A stretch of DNA of 64,000 nt, taken from NCBI GenBank assembly GCA_965227045.1, contig OZ245718.1, positions 1,302,001-1,366,000 of the forward strand, written 5' to 3'. This document shows positions 8,983-18,996 of this stretch, piece after piece. Made by a program: the position numbers and the translations under genes. Under the pieces are notes generated by a model. It saw only the letters and a program-made list of their open reading frames with translations. It was not told the origin of the DNA and made no database searches. The DNA is from UBA10649 sp965227045. Lineage in GTDB: Bacteria; Actinomycetota; Actinomycetes; S36-B12. The first letter of the stretch is position 1. Every line of letters begins with the position of its first letter.

Positions 8983-9416
8983 CCGACGAACCCACTGCCG
9001 ACGAGCAGACCCCGTACGAGTACTTCGGCGGAGAGGCGTTCTTCGAGAGCCTTGTCGACGCGTTCTACGCCCGCGTCGCGACCGATCGCGTGCTGCGACC
9101 GATGTACCCGCCCGGCGACCTCACGCCCGCGCGACGTCGCCTGACGATGTTCCTCGAGCAGTATTGGGGCGGCCCGGGAACGTACAGCGAGGAGCGCGGC
9201 CATCCGCGACTGCGCATGAGGCACGCCGGCTTCCACGTGGACTCCGAGGCCCGCGATCGCTGGCTCGCCCACATGTACGAGGCGATGCAGGAGCAGAACA
9301 TGACGCCCGAGGCCGAGGCACTTCTCTGGAAGTATCTGGTGGGCGCGGCAATTGCCATGCAGAACGTTCCCGACGATGCGCCACCTCCCGGTGCCATCGA
9401 TGTCACGGAGGTATGA
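8979..9416 (+). CDS. glbO: Group II truncated haemoglobin
   Basis: A 145-residue truncated globin. The stretch FLEQYWGGPGTYSEERGHPR followed by LRMRHAGFHV is diagnostic of the GlbO family: it includes the distal Tyr region, the proximal His (RMRHA) and the conserved Trp of RDRWLAHM. Such proteins bind oxygen and are linked to aerobic respiration, NO or peroxide handling. A short acidic N-terminal extension precedes the globin fold. It starts in a GTGA overlap with the SDR gene and ends in an ATGA overlap with the glucosidase gene. Confidence 0.95.
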   Translation: MTDEPTADEQTPYEYFGGEAFFESLVDAFYARVATDRVLRPMYPPGDLTPARRRLTMFLEQYWGGPGTYSEERGHPRLRMRHAGFHVDSEARDRWLAHMYEAMQEQNMTPEAEALLWKYLVGAAIAMQNVPDDAPPPGAIDVTEV

Positions 9417-11134
9417 CCTTGTCCAGCACAGCAGAGATGGTCGGCGAGCGCGGCGTCTGGTGGCGGCATGCCGTCGTCTACCAGGTCTACCCCCGCTCGT
9501 TCTCGGACTTCGACGGCGACGGCCTCGGCGACATCGTCGGGCTGATCAAGAAGCTCGACTACCTCGCCGAGCTCGGAGTCGACGCGATCTGGATCTCGCC
9601 GTTCTACGCGTCGCCTCTGAACGACGGCGGATACGACGTCACGGACTACCGGTCGATCGATGCGCGGCTTGGCACCCTCGATGACGTCGACACCCTCGTC
9701 GAGAACGCACACGAGCGCGGGATCCGCGTGCTGATGGACATCGTCCCGAACCACACGAGCAGCGAGCACCGCTGGTTCAAGGAACTGCTCGTCTCCGAGC
9801 CAGGCTCGGCGGCGTGGGATCGCTATGTCGTGCGAGAGGGCAAGGGCGCCGACCACGAGCTGCCCCCCAACAACTGGAAGAGCGTGTTCCACGGCAGCGG
9901 CTGGTCACGCATCCCTCGTCCGGACGGGTCGCTGACGGACTACTGGTACCTGCACCTGTTCGACTCCACGCAGCCGGACGTCAACTGGGACAACCCCGAC
10001 GTGCACGAGGAGTTCATCAGCACCCTGCGTTTCTGGTTCGACCGCGGCATCGACGGCTTCCGCATCGACGTCGCGCACGGGCTCGTCAAGGAAGCCGGCC
10101 TGCCGGACTTCGACTACCCGGCCGACGACAGCGACGACGACGCCACTCCCCCGATGTTCGATGAGGACTCCGCGCACGCTCCGTTCTGGGACCAAGACGG
10201 CGTGCATGAGATCTACCGCGAGTGGCGCAAGGTGGCCGATGAGTACGAGCCGCCGCGCATCTTCTGCGGTGAGACGTGGGTACCGAACGCCGAGCGGCTC
10301 GCGCGCTACCAGCGTCCGGACGAGCTGCACACCTCGTTCAACTTCAACTACCTCGAGGCCGGCTGGGATGCCGCCGCGATGCGCAAGTCCATCGACGAGA
10401 CCATCGCGAATCACGCCAAGGTCGGCGCGCCTCCCACCTGGGTGTTGTCCAACCACGACGTCGTTCGACATCGCACGCGCATGGCTCCGGTCGACGCGGA
10501 CGGGGTCCGCGACCTCGAGCGCGGCCTGCGTCGCGCGAAGGCGGCGACGCTCTTCACGCTCGCGCTGCCCGGCTCGATGTACATCTATCAGGGCGAGGAA
10601 CTCGGACTGCCCGAGGTCGTCGACCTCCCCGACTCCGCCAGGCAGGATCCAGCGTGGCACCGCAGTGGTGGCACCGACGGCTTGCGCGATGGCTGCCGGG
10701 TGCCGCTTCCGTGGTCCGGCGCCGAGCCGTCATACGGGTTCGGACCCGGACCCGCGTCGTGGCTGCCGCAGCCGGCCGAGTGGGCGGATCTGTCCGTCGA
10801 GCGCCAGCTCGGCGTCGACGGCTCTACCTGGGAGTTCTACCAGGAGGCGTTGCGCGTACGGCGTGCCGAGGCGTCACTGGGCGAAGGCCCGCTCGAGTGG
10901 CTCGATCATCTCGGTGACGTGCTGGCCATCCGCCGGCCCGCGGCCGACGGCAGCTCGGTCGTCGCGATCATCAACCTCAACGACGCCGTCGTACACCTGC
11001 CCGTCGAGTGGGGTACCGATCCGCTGGTGTCATCAAGCGAGGACGTCGCCGCGATGAGCCTGGAGGAGAACCTCGGTGAGAGCGGCCGCTTCCTGGCCGT
11101 CGGCCCCGAGACCGCCGTCTGGCTTCGCGGCTAG
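9413..11134 (+). CDS. GH13 alpha-glucosidase / oligo-1,6-glucosidase-type enzyme
   Basis: A 573-residue GH13 enzyme that hydrolyses alpha-glucosidic bonds in short oligosaccharides. Regions I-IV are visible: DIVPNHTS, GFRIDVAHG (nucleophile Asp), FCGETWV (acid/base Glu) and LSNHDVVRH. The start VYQVYPRSFSDFDGDGLGD is typical of the oligo-1,6/alpha-glucosidase subgroup. I take the ATG at 9413, which overlaps the GlbO stop, rather than earlier in-frame codons inside glbO, because the family fold begins about 20 residues later. No signal peptide is seen, so it should act in the cytoplasm, perhaps on products related to MalQ. Confidence 0.93.
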   Translation: MTLSSTAEMVGERGVWWRHAVVYQVYPRSFSDFDGDGLGDIVGLIKKLDYLAELGVDAIWISPFYASPLNDGGYDVTDYRSIDARLGTLDDVDTLVENAHERGIRVLMDIVPNHTSSEHRWFKELLVSEPGSAAWDRYVVREGKGADHELPPNNWKSVFHGSGWSRIPRPDGSLTDYWYLHLFDSTQPDVNWDNPDVHEEFISTLRFWFDRGIDGFRIDVAHGLVKEAGLPDFDYPADDSDDDATPPMFDEDSAHAPFWDQDGVHEIYREWRKVADEYEPPRIFCGETWVPNAERLARYQRPDELHTSFNFNYLEAGWDAAAMRKSIDETIANHAKVGAPPTWVLSNHDVVRHRTRMAPVDADGVRDLERGLRRAKAATLFTLALPGSMYIYQGEELGLPEVVDLPDSARQDPAWHRSGGTDGLRDGCRVPLPWSGAEPSYGFGPGPASWLPQPAEWADLSVERQLGVDGSTWEFYQEALRVRRAEASLGEGPLEWLDHLGDVLAIRRPAADGSSVVAIINLNDAVVHLPVEWGTDPLVSSSEDVAAMSLEENLGESGRFLAVGPETAVWLRG

Positions 11135-11152
11135 CCCACTCTCTTCTGCCGA

Positions 11153-11214
11153 CGCGACCTGAACTGTCGTCAAACCAGCCTTGCGACGGCCATTTGACGA
11201 CAGTTCAGGTCGCG
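11153..11214. repeat. Palindrome 1 bracketing the AbiEi/Vsr-like gene
   Basis: A perfect 22-bp inverted repeat: 11153-11174 (CGCGACCTGAACTGTCGTCA plus two bases) and 11193-11214, with an 18-nt loop. It begins 18 nt after the glucosidase stop and ends 4 nt before the stop of the convergent gene at 11219-12241. The arm sequence is closely related to that of the palindrome at 12272-12345 on the other side of the same gene. It could act as a bidirectional terminator, but the matching pair is unusual. Confidence 0.75.
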
Positions 11215-11218
11215 TGGG

Positions 11219-12241
11219 CTAGGCATTGAGCGCACGGCTGATGCGGGCGATCATGATCGACGGTTCCGTGACGCCCTCACGCCAGCCCCACCGAACGAAC
11301 GTCCAGCCCATCGCTTCCAAGGCCTCCTGACGACGCTTCTCCTTGAGCAGCGCCTCTCGGCTGTCGTACTTAGCCAGGCCATCAGCCTCACCAACCACCT
11401 TCGAGTCCTGCCAGACCATGTCTGCGAAGTAGACGACGCCGTCATCGCCACGTATCGCCACTCCGCATTGCGGCCGCGGCAAGCCTGCGTCGACGATCGC
11501 CCAGCGAGACATCGACTCCAAAACGGATTCAGCTGCGGGATCGCCGAGATCGATAGCCCGCCGAACGCTCGTGACCCACCGATGTCGGGCATAGGGAGCG
11601 ACCGCCTCCCACCAACTTCGGCGCGCCCACGCACGCTCGCGAACATCACACACCGCCTCTCGCGGACTCAGCCCGTCGACGTGACGAAGGATCGCCATGC
11701 GCATGGCGGCGTCGATCATGGCCACTGCCCAGCGCTGTGAACGAGAGGCCGAGAGCTCGATGCTCGTGCGTGAAAGGTCGGTCGCCACCAGCCCGTCGAT
11801 CGTCGTAACGAACCGAGGTGGCGTGTCACATCCATGCACGCGAATCCAGCCGTCGGTCCGGGCGGCGCCGACGCGGGTGACGTGGACGGTAGCGATGCCC
11901 GTGTCACTGATTACGGGCCTGACGAAGTTGGGCAATCCATGAAGCGAGGCTGCAGATTCACGGCTGATGTGCGCTTCGGGAAATGCCATGAGCGCTGCGG
12001 CCATCGCCCACCGACGTTGTTGGTCTGGGGGGCCGGTGCTCCAGGTCTTGCGCGGAATCAGAATCCCGCGACGCATCGTCATGAGTGCGCCCGAGGCGAC
12101 CGCCGACCTCAGCCGGCCGGGTGAGACTCCTGCGTCGAGGATCGCAGCAACGCCAACGGGACCATTGCCGATCGCGCAGATCTCCGCGATCGTCGCGTCG
12201 ATGCGTCCCGGATCAGGCACGGGGCAACCGTCGTCAACCAC
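11219..12241 (-). CDS. AbiEi-type winged-helix plus DUF559/Vsr-like protein
   Basis: A 340-residue protein. Residues about 25-60 resemble the AbiEi antitoxin N-terminal winged helix (AILDAGVSPGRLRSAVASGA, followed by MTMRRGI). The C-terminal about 90 residues resemble the very-short-patch-repair endonuclease-like DUF559 fold, with VVYFADMVW, VVGEADGLAKY and a late basic WTFVRWGW strand. Proteins of this layout are common, multicopy and poorly understood in actinobacteria; no partner toxin gene is adjacent. The start is GTG at 12241. The gene is bracketed by two similar palindromes (11153-11214 and 12272-12345), which makes a mobile or selfish cassette worth considering. Confidence 0.8.
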   Translation of the reverse strand: MVDDGCPVPDPGRIDATIAEICAIGNGPVGVAAILDAGVSPGRLRSAVASGALMTMRRGILIPRKTWSTGPPDQQRRWAMAAALMAFPEAHISRESAASLHGLPNFVRPVISDTGIATVHVTRVGAARTDGWIRVHGCDTPPRFVTTIDGLVATDLSRTSIELSASRSQRWAVAMIDAAMRMAILRHVDGLSPREAVCDVRERAWARRSWWEAVAPYARHRWVTSVRRAIDLGDPAAESVLESMSRWAIVDAGLPRPQCGVAIRGDDGVVYFADMVWQDSKVVGEADGLAKYDSREALLKEKRRQEALEAMGWTFVRWGWREGVTEPSIMIARISRALNA

Positions 12242-12271
12242 GTGGCGAGCGGCAACTGACTATCCACACCC

Positions 12272-12345
12272 CGCCGACGCGACGTCAACTGTCGTGAAAC
12301 ACCCTGACCAACGCCCTTTTCACGACAGTTGGGGTCGCGTCGGCG
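12272..12345. repeat. Palindrome 2 bracketing the AbiEi/Vsr-like gene
   Basis: An inverted repeat with arms of about 28 nt, 12272-12299 and 12318-12345, around an 18-nt loop; the only interruptions are two positions near the centre of each arm. The shared core CGACGCGAC...AACTGTCGT.AAA matches the palindrome at 11153-11214. It lies 30 bp upstream of the AbiEi/Vsr-like gene and 6 bp downstream of the hypothetical gene ending at 12352. Confidence 0.75.
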
Positions 12346-12351
12346 AGGGGG

Positions 12352-12996
12352 CTAGCGGACCACGTGCAGGGCCAAACGTGCGGCCGGCCCAGTCGCGTAG
12401 GAAAACACCTGTCCGCGCACAGTGCTCAGCCGCTTCCACTGCCCGCAGGTAGCGGCGGAAACCTTCGCCATATCGCCGGTGAGCATGCCGAGTTGGCGAG
12501 CCGCGTGGAGCGTCCGAAGCGGCAGCCCCGCGAATGCCGGACGACGCCAGATCTCCTCGGCGATCTCCTCCTGCTCGGCCGCCGAGCGGCCGGCAGCACG
12601 CACGGTGAACTCAGCGGTGGCCGCCTCGACCGGCGGGACGAGGTCACCGGAGATCGCGTGCATCGGCACCTGCCAGCCCTCGGACGGCGGCAGGTGGCTC
12701 AGGCTCGGCGACGGGCCCGGCGGGATCTCGGTCCGCTTAAGCGCATCGACGTCGACACTGCCATCACGAAGGGCGTCGGCCAGGTCGGCGAGCCGTACGG
12801 TCGCGTCAAGCGAGGCTGCGCCACCATGCTGCGGAACCGCGACAAAGACGAGCACTCCCAGCGGCGGCGCGGTGAAGAGCCCCAGCGCATTCGAGGTTGT
12901 CACGACCCGCGCGGGCAGGTGCGCATCCCAGCGCAACTGACGACGGCAGAAGCCTTCGAGCGCACGTGCATCGGGCTCGTCGAGGAGGATTGTCAC
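12352..12996 (-). CDS. Conserved hypothetical protein
   Basis: A 214-residue soluble protein with no motif I recognise. The N-terminal half is beta-rich (VVTTSNALGLFTAPPLGVLVFVAV); the C-terminal half has a helical EEIAEEIWRRPAF segment and a WKRLSTVRGQVFSYATGP end. Its start overlaps the stop of the upstream thioesterase gene by 4 bp (12993-12996), so it is probably co-transcribed with that gene and ettA. Not obviously an enzyme. Confidence 0.65.
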   Translation of the reverse strand: MTILLDEPDARALEGFCRRQLRWDAHLPARVVTTSNALGLFTAPPLGVLVFVAVPQHGGAASLDATVRLADLADALRDGSVDVDALKRTEIPPGPSPSLSHLPPSEGWQVPMHAISGDLVPPVEAATAEFTVRAAGRSAAEQEEIAEEIWRRPAFAGLPLRTLHAARQLGMLTGDMAKVSAATCGQWKRLSTVRGQVFSYATGPAARLALHVVR

Positions 12997-13406
12997 TCTG
13001 GAAGTGTCAGGGGCTCAAGCACCGCTCGCAACTCAGCGTTCATGCGGATCGGCTTGGTTGTCACGGGATCGACGACCGCGCAGACCGTCGACGCCTCGGC
13101 CGCGAGGTCGCCCGTCTCGTCGAAGATCCGGTATAGGACGGTGTACGAGGAATTGCGCAGGCCCTCGATCCACGTCTCGATGATGAGCGGCTCGGTCGAC
13201 AGGAGCAGGGGCTTGAGGTGCGTGAGCTCCTGCTTGACGACCACCTGCGCGAACGTGTCGGTAGTCACCAGGCCCACGTCGCGGAGCAGGCCGATTCGCG
13301 CCTCCTGCAGGTAGTCGAAGTACGCGACGTTGTTCACGTGACCGAGCGGATCGAGGTCGCTGAACCGTCGATACACCGGAATCCGCAGTGGCCCGTGCCC
13401 CGGCAA
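12993..13406 (-). CDS. Acyl-CoA thioesterase, hot-dog fold (4HBT)
   Basis: A protein of about 137 residues with the 4-hydroxybenzoyl-CoA thioesterase signature SDLDPLGHVNNVAYFDYLQEA near the N-terminus. The Asp in the DxxGHVNN motif is the usual catalytic residue. It should hydrolyse acyl-CoA thioesters in the cytosol. An in-frame start at 13469 would overlap ettA by 59 bp. I prefer the TTG at 13406, which lies 4 nt after the ettA stop and 8 nt behind a GAGGGA Shine-Dalgarno. It overlaps the downstream hypothetical gene by 4 bp. Confidence 0.88.
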   Translation of the reverse strand: MPGHGPLRIPVYRRFSDLDPLGHVNNVAYFDYLQEARIGLLRDVGLVTTDTFAQVVVKQELTHLKPLLLSTEPLIIETWIEGLRNSSYTVLYRIFDETGDLAAEASTVCAVVDPVTTKPIRMNAELRAVLEPLTLPE

Positions 13407-13410
13407 CCGA

Positions 13411-15108
<1,698 letters not shown>

Positions 15109-15116
15109 AGTCGGTG

Positions 15117-15122
15117 AGCCTA
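15117..15122 (-). promoter_or_regulatory. Predicted -10 of ettA
   Basis: TAGGCT on the minus strand, 8 nt before the ettA ATG. It belongs to the TANNNT class described in the findings and was identified by spacing only. Confidence 0.35.
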
Positions 15123-15150
15123 CCGGGGCTCACCGGGCCCTCCGTCCGCG

Positions 15151-15657
15151 TCAGGCTGCGGTCGCCGGCGGCTGCTCGCCCTCGAGGATCTCGCCCGTCT
15201 CGAGGTCGACGAGATCGGCTTCCGCGAGCCCCGCCTCCGCGATTGCATCGGCCACCGCGCGGCGCTCACTCTCCACCACCGACTCCCGCTTGACCCGCGT
15301 GAATACCGCGGTTCCTCGCGCGAGATCGCATCCGACGGACGTGGCCTCGATGTCGAGGTACCGCACGATGTGCGTCTGCTCCTTGCAGGGCCGCTCCACT
15401 TCGCGGCTGCGCAGGCGGCCCTGCACCATCACGGGCATGCCCTTGTGCAGCGAGGCCATCACGTTATGAGCGAGCGATCTCCAGCACGAGACCGTGAAGT
15501 AGTGCGTGTCGCCGTCGACCCATCTGGCGTTCGCGCGGTCGAAGCGCCTCGTGCTCGAGGCCACGCGAAAGGACGCGACCGGCTCGCCGGCCTTGGTGAA
15601 ACGCATCTCGACGTCATTGACCACGTTGCCGACGACGCTGACGGTGATGTCATTCAT
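15151..15657 (-). CDS. ssb: Single-stranded DNA-binding protein without acidic tip
   Basis: A 168-residue OB-fold protein. The N-terminal 110 residues fit the SSB fold (ITVSVVGNVVNDVEMRFTKAG, ASFRVASSTRRFD, DTHYFTVSCW, GMPVMVQGRL). The C-terminal part is short and ends EGEQPPATAA; the DDxPF-type acidic tip that recruits repair proteins is missing, so this is likely a paralogue rather than the main replication SSB. The ATG at 15657 follows a GAGGAGA Shine-Dalgarno; an upstream in-frame ATG at 15699 would add residues that do not belong to the fold. Confidence 0.9.
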   Translation of the reverse strand: MNDITVSVVGNVVNDVEMRFTKAGEPVASFRVASSTRRFDRANARWVDGDTHYFTVSCWRSLAHNVMASLHKGMPVMVQGRLRSREVERPCKEQTHIVRYLDIEATSVGCDLARGTAVFTRVKRESVVESERRAVADAIAEAGLAEADLVDLETGEILEGEQPPATAA

Positions 15658-15790
15658 GGCTGTCTCCTCTTCCTGCCCGGCCACCCGGTGCGCCATCACG
15701 ATGACGGCACGCGTCCCCGCTCGTCTGGTGCTCGCTAGGGGCTGGGGAGGCCGGACCGGAAATCGCGGCCGATGTGGAGATCGGTTCGCT

Positions 15791-15796
15791 TACGCT
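15791..15796 (+). promoter_or_regulatory. Predicted leaderless -10 (TACGCT)
   Basis: TACGCT ends exactly 6 nt before the GTG at 15803. No Shine-Dalgarno lies in between, so transcript and coding region probably begin together. Confidence 0.45.
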
Positions 15797-15802
15797 GGCC
15801 CG

Positions 15803-16309
15803 GTGCCCTCTCTGCGCTGGATCGCCCTTCCCCTGATCGCCGCCGCCCTCCTGTCCGCGTGCAGCGGCACCTCCGCGAGCGGCTGGAGCTCCGGAGCCGA
15901 CGTCGTCGAGGGACTGAAGTCCGCGGGTATCCCCTGCCTCGCCTCCTCCGGTGACCCTGAGGTGGACATGAGCGCGAAGGGGCGAGGGATCGAGTACGTC
16001 CAGTGCGACACGTTCGGCGTGATGGTCATCGTCAACCGCGACGAGTACGGCACTGTCGAGAACTGCCAGGCCACCGAACAGCTTGACTGGGGCAAGGCCG
16101 ACAAGCAGCGCGTCATCGTCGGCCCGAACTTCGTCATCACGCCGGTCGTGACCGGCTCCGAGGAGATCCCGACCTTCCCCGCAGATGCATCGGCCGAGAA
16201 GTTGATCAGCGCCTTCGGGGGCGAGGACGTCAGCGTCACCGACTGGATGACGTCGCAGGGCTGCGTGCGCCCGGTGAGCACCACCGCGCCAGCGCAAGAG
16301 GCGTCATAG
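15803..16309 (+). CDS. Predicted lipoprotein, function unknown
   Basis: About 168 residues. The signal peptide (residues about 5-18) ends in the lipobox LLSAC, so the mature protein should be anchored to the outer face of the membrane at the Cys. The mature part has paired cysteines (IPCLAS, VQCDTF, ENCQAT, QGCVRP) that could form disulphides. No family recognised. GTG at 15803 is chosen because the signal peptide starts there and a TACGCT hexamer lies 6 nt upstream. Confidence 0.75.
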   Translation: MPSLRWIALPLIAAALLSACSGTSASGWSSGADVVEGLKSAGIPCLASSGDPEVDMSAKGRGIEYVQCDTFGVMVIVNRDEYGTVENCQATEQLDWGKADKQRVIVGPNFVITPVVTGSEEIPTFPADASAEKLISAFGGEDVSVTDWMTSQGCVRPVSTTAPAQEAS

Positions 16310-16315
16310 GGCCTC

Positions 16316-16321
16316 TACGCT
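16316..16321 (+). promoter_or_regulatory. Predicted leaderless -10 (TACGCT)
   Basis: TACGCT ends exactly 6 nt before the ATG at 16328, the same hexamer and spacing as at 15791. It gives the MFS gene its own start although it follows the lipoprotein gene by only 18 bp. Confidence 0.45.
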
Positions 16322-16327
16322 CCGACC

Positions 16328-17620
16328 ATGTCGACGCGGATCCACCGGGCCTGGCTGGTCGCGGGAGTCACCTTCCTGGTGCTCCTGTCCGCCGCGGCGT
16401 TCCGGTCGTCCGTCGGGCTGCTCATCGTCCCGTTCGAGGACGAGTTCGGCTGGTCGCGATCGGCAACATCACTGGCCGTCTCCGTCAACCTCGTCATCTA
16501 TGGACTGACGGCACCGTTCGCAGCCGCGCTCATGGAGCGCTTCGGCGTCCGGCGGATCGCCACGCTGGCGCTCGCGCTGATCGCGATCGGCACCGGCCTC
16601 ACGCTCGTCATGCGCGAGTCCTGGCAGCTGGTGATGCTCTGGGGCGTCCTCGTCGGCCTCGGGACCGGTGCGACGGCACTGGTGTTCGGTGCCCTCGTCG
16701 CGACGCGCTGGTTCGTCAATCGACGCGGTCTCGTTCTCGGCGTGCTCGGCGCGGCATGGGCAACCGGGCAGCTGCTATTCCTGCCGATCATCGCGCGGAC
16801 GATCGAGAACTCCGGTTGGCGCTACGCGTCAGCGATCATCGCGCTGCTGTGCGCGGCCCTTATCCCGCTCGTGTGGTTCGTCATTGCCGACCGGCCCTCC
16901 GACGTCGGTCTTCGACCCTTCGGCGCGACGGGCGAGCTCACCGACGTCGAGCAGGAGAAGAACTCAACTCATAGCGGCTGGGCAGCCGCCGGCGTCGCGC
17001 TCACGACGCTCAGGGCCGCGGCGCGGACGCGAGCCTTCTGGCTGCTCGCCGGCACCTTCTTCATCTGCGGCTGGACGACCAACGGCATCATCAGCACCCA
17101 CTTCGTGCCCGCCATGCACGACCACGGCATGGGAGCGACGACGGCCGCGAGCCTGCTCGCCATCGTCGGGCTCTTCGACATCATCGGCACGACTGGCTCG
17201 GGCTGGCTTACCGATCGCTTCGACCCGCGAATCCTTCTCGGCGTCTACTACTCACTGCGCGGCATCGCCCTCATCGCGTTGCCGCTGTTCCTCGGTCCGG
17301 CGATCGACCCGCCGCTGATTCTCGTCATGATGCTCTTCGGCCTCGACTGGGTGGCGACGGTCCCGCCAACCGCGATCCTGTGCACACGCATCTACGGACC
17401 AGAACGAGGACCGATCGTGTTCGGCTGGGTGTTCGCCTCCCACATGATCGGCGCGGCAGTTGCCGCAGCCGTCACAGGCGCCATCCGCGAGATCAATGGT
17501 GACTACTCCACGGCCTGGTTCCTCGCCGGCGCGCTTGCGCTCGGGGCGGCTGTAGCCTGCCTGGCGATCCCCGCGGCCAGGGCTGGACGCACGACAATTC
17601 CGGAGCCCGTTCCGCGTTGA
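16328..17620 (+). CDS. MFS transporter (oxalate/formate antiporter-like)
   Basis: A 430-residue major facilitator protein with 12 predicted membrane helices and a short cytoplasmic loop after helix 6 (GATGELTDVEQEKNS). The first-repeat segment EDEFGWSRSATSLAVSVNL is typical of the oxalate/formate antiporter or monocarboxylate-type MFS group. RFGVRR follows in the loop between helices 2 and 3. The substrate is not predictable. The gene follows the lipoprotein gene at 18 bp but has a predicted -10 hexamer of its own. Confidence 0.9.
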   Translation: MSTRIHRAWLVAGVTFLVLLSAAAFRSSVGLLIVPFEDEFGWSRSATSLAVSVNLVIYGLTAPFAAALMERFGVRRIATLALALIAIGTGLTLVMRESWQLVMLWGVLVGLGTGATALVFGALVATRWFVNRRGLVLGVLGAAWATGQLLFLPIIARTIENSGWRYASAIIALLCAALIPLVWFVIADRPSDVGLRPFGATGELTDVEQEKNSTHSGWAAAGVALTTLRAAARTRAFWLLAGTFFICGWTTNGIISTHFVPAMHDHGMGATTAASLLAIVGLFDIIGTTGSGWLTDRFDPRILLGVYYSLRGIALIALPLFLGPAIDPPLILVMMLFGLDWVATVPPTAILCTRIYGPERGPIVFGWVFASHMIGAAVAAAVTGAIREINGDYSTAWFLAGALALGAAVACLAIPAARAGRTTIPEPVPR

Positions 17621-17650
17621 TTTTCCGAGCCGTCGGGGTATTGGACAACC

Positions 17651-18844
17651 GTGGCGACGCTCGAGAGGCAACTCCCCGACACCTATGTTCCCCCGCGGAA
17701 CGCACGAACTCGCCGGTTGCTCCGGTGGCGAGCATCCGAGGAGACGCTGCGTGTCGCCGTGATCTGGGCGGCGTCCCGGGTGTCCGTCTTCGTCCTGGCG
17801 ACGTACTCGACCTGGGTGCTAGCCGGTGATCCGCTCATCCACTCCGCCGCTGCCTCGGACTCGGTACCGCTTCTCGGACCCATCGCGACGTGGAACCGCT
17901 TCGACCTGCCCTGGTACACCAGCATCGAGACCCTCGGCTACGGCGCCCAGGGCTGGGAGAACAACTTCGCCTTCCTGCCCGGTTTCCCGGCGCTGCTGTG
18001 GGTCTTCGGCAAGTTGAACGCGCATCCGGCACTGGCCGGCCTGATCATCTCCGCAGTGGCCGGGTTCATCGCGGCCATCGCCCTGGCGCGCCTCACTCGG
18101 CAGCGCGGAGGACGCGGCGACCTCGCCGTGCTCGTCTGGGTCCTCGCCCCCGCCGCCGTTTTCCTCGCCGCCCCCTATACCGAGGCCGTCTTCTGCGCCT
18201 TCGCGTTCTGGGCATGGCTGCGAGCCGAGGAGGGCCACTGGCTGCAGGCTTGCCTGCTCGCGGCAGGCGCGAGCCTCATTCGCGTGAACGGTCTGTTCCT
18301 TGCGGTCGCGCTGGGAGTCCTCTTCCTCACGAGTGCTAGCCGCAGGTGGCGGGACGCCCCCTTCCTGTTGCTCCCCGTCGCGGCGGTCGCTGCAGTGCTG
18401 GTCTGGTTCCACTCGATGACCGGCAGTTGGACGACGTGGACCGACGCGCAGACTGCGGGCTGGGGCCGCACCTTCGTCAACCCCGTCGACGCACTCACGG
18501 CGACGATCAACGGAGCCTTCTTCCAAGGGCAGACCGCGACCTACAACATCCAGTACAAGCTCGAGCTCGCGAGCATGCTCGTCCTCGTTGTCGTGGGAGT
18601 CGTGCTGCTTGTGAAGAGATGGTGGGGCGAGGCCACCTACGTGCTGCTCACGGCGGCGGCACTCGGCACGAGCTCGGTGTTCCTGTCCGTCCCCCGCACA
18701 CTGCTCGTGGTGTTCCCGATCTGGGTACTCCTGGGCGTGTGGATGTCGCGTCAGCGCTGGGTGCTCGTCGGATACGTCATGCTTGCCGCACCGCTCATGG
18801 CGGTCGGCGTCATGGGATTCGTCAACGGGCGTTGGATCGCGTGA
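17651..18844 (+). CDS. PIG-V-like mannosyltransferase family membrane protein
   Basis: A 397-residue polytopic protein with about 8-10 hydrophobic helices. An early luminal-type loop contains WNRFDLPWYTSIETLGYG, and FLPGFPALLW follows, the arrangement of actinobacterial PIG-V-like (Mannosyl_trans2) glycosyltransferases that use polyprenyl-phosphate sugars at the outer face of the membrane. No adjacent glycan genes identify the acceptor. The start is a GTG at 17651 with no evident Shine-Dalgarno. The gene is the last chromosomal coding region before the tRNA-Arg. Confidence 0.78.
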   Translation: MATLERQLPDTYVPPRNARTRRLLRWRASEETLRVAVIWAASRVSVFVLATYSTWVLAGDPLIHSAAASDSVPLLGPIATWNRFDLPWYTSIETLGYGAQGWENNFAFLPGFPALLWVFGKLNAHPALAGLIISAVAGFIAAIALARLTRQRGGRGDLAVLVWVLAPAAVFLAAPYTEAVFCAFAFWAWLRAEEGHWLQACLLAAGASLIRVNGLFLAVALGVLFLTSASRRWRDAPFLLLPVAAVAAVLVWFHSMTGSWTTWTDAQTAGWGRTFVNPVDALTATINGAFFQGQTATYNIQYKLELASMLVLVVVGVVLLVKRWWGEATYVLLTAAALGTSSVFLSVPRTLLVVFPIWVLLGVWMSRQRWVLVGYVMLAAPLMAVGVMGFVNGRWIA

Positions 18845-18914
18845 CCCGTCCGTGACGGACCCGGCTCGGCCCGCCGCAGGAGCGACTCTCGGGTGGTGGA
18901 CAATTGGCCGGCCA

Positions 18915-18987
18915 GCGCCCGTAGCTCAATGGATAGAGCAACAGGTTTCTACCCTGTTTGGTGGGGGTTCGAGTCCCTCCGGGCGCA
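18915..18987 (+). tRNA. tRNA-Arg (anticodon UCU)
   Basis: A full cloverleaf can be drawn by hand. Acceptor stem GCGCCCG/CGGGCGC with discriminator A; D arm GCTC-AATGGATA-GAGC; anticodon stem ACAGG/CCTGT with loop TTTCTAC, anticodon TCT; T arm GGGGG-TTCGAGT-CCCTC. CCA is not encoded. Its 3' half recurs at 32326, 44002 and 46640 and so is the attachment site of the accessory region. An IS481-type element duplicated the last six bases plus nine flanking bases without breaking the gene. Confidence 0.97.
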
Positions 18988-18996
18988 CATTGATAG
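18982..18996 (+). repeat. Left target-site duplication of the IS481-type element
   Basis: The 15-mer GGCGCACATTGATAG, repeated exactly at 20344-20358. The first six bases are the end of tRNA-Arg including the discriminator. Confidence 0.85.

Noticed and set aside
11219..12241. A complete AbiE toxin-antitoxin pair
   Set aside because: No AbiEii-type nucleotidyltransferase toxin gene is adjacent; the next genes are a GH13 glucosidase and a hypothetical/thioesterase pair.
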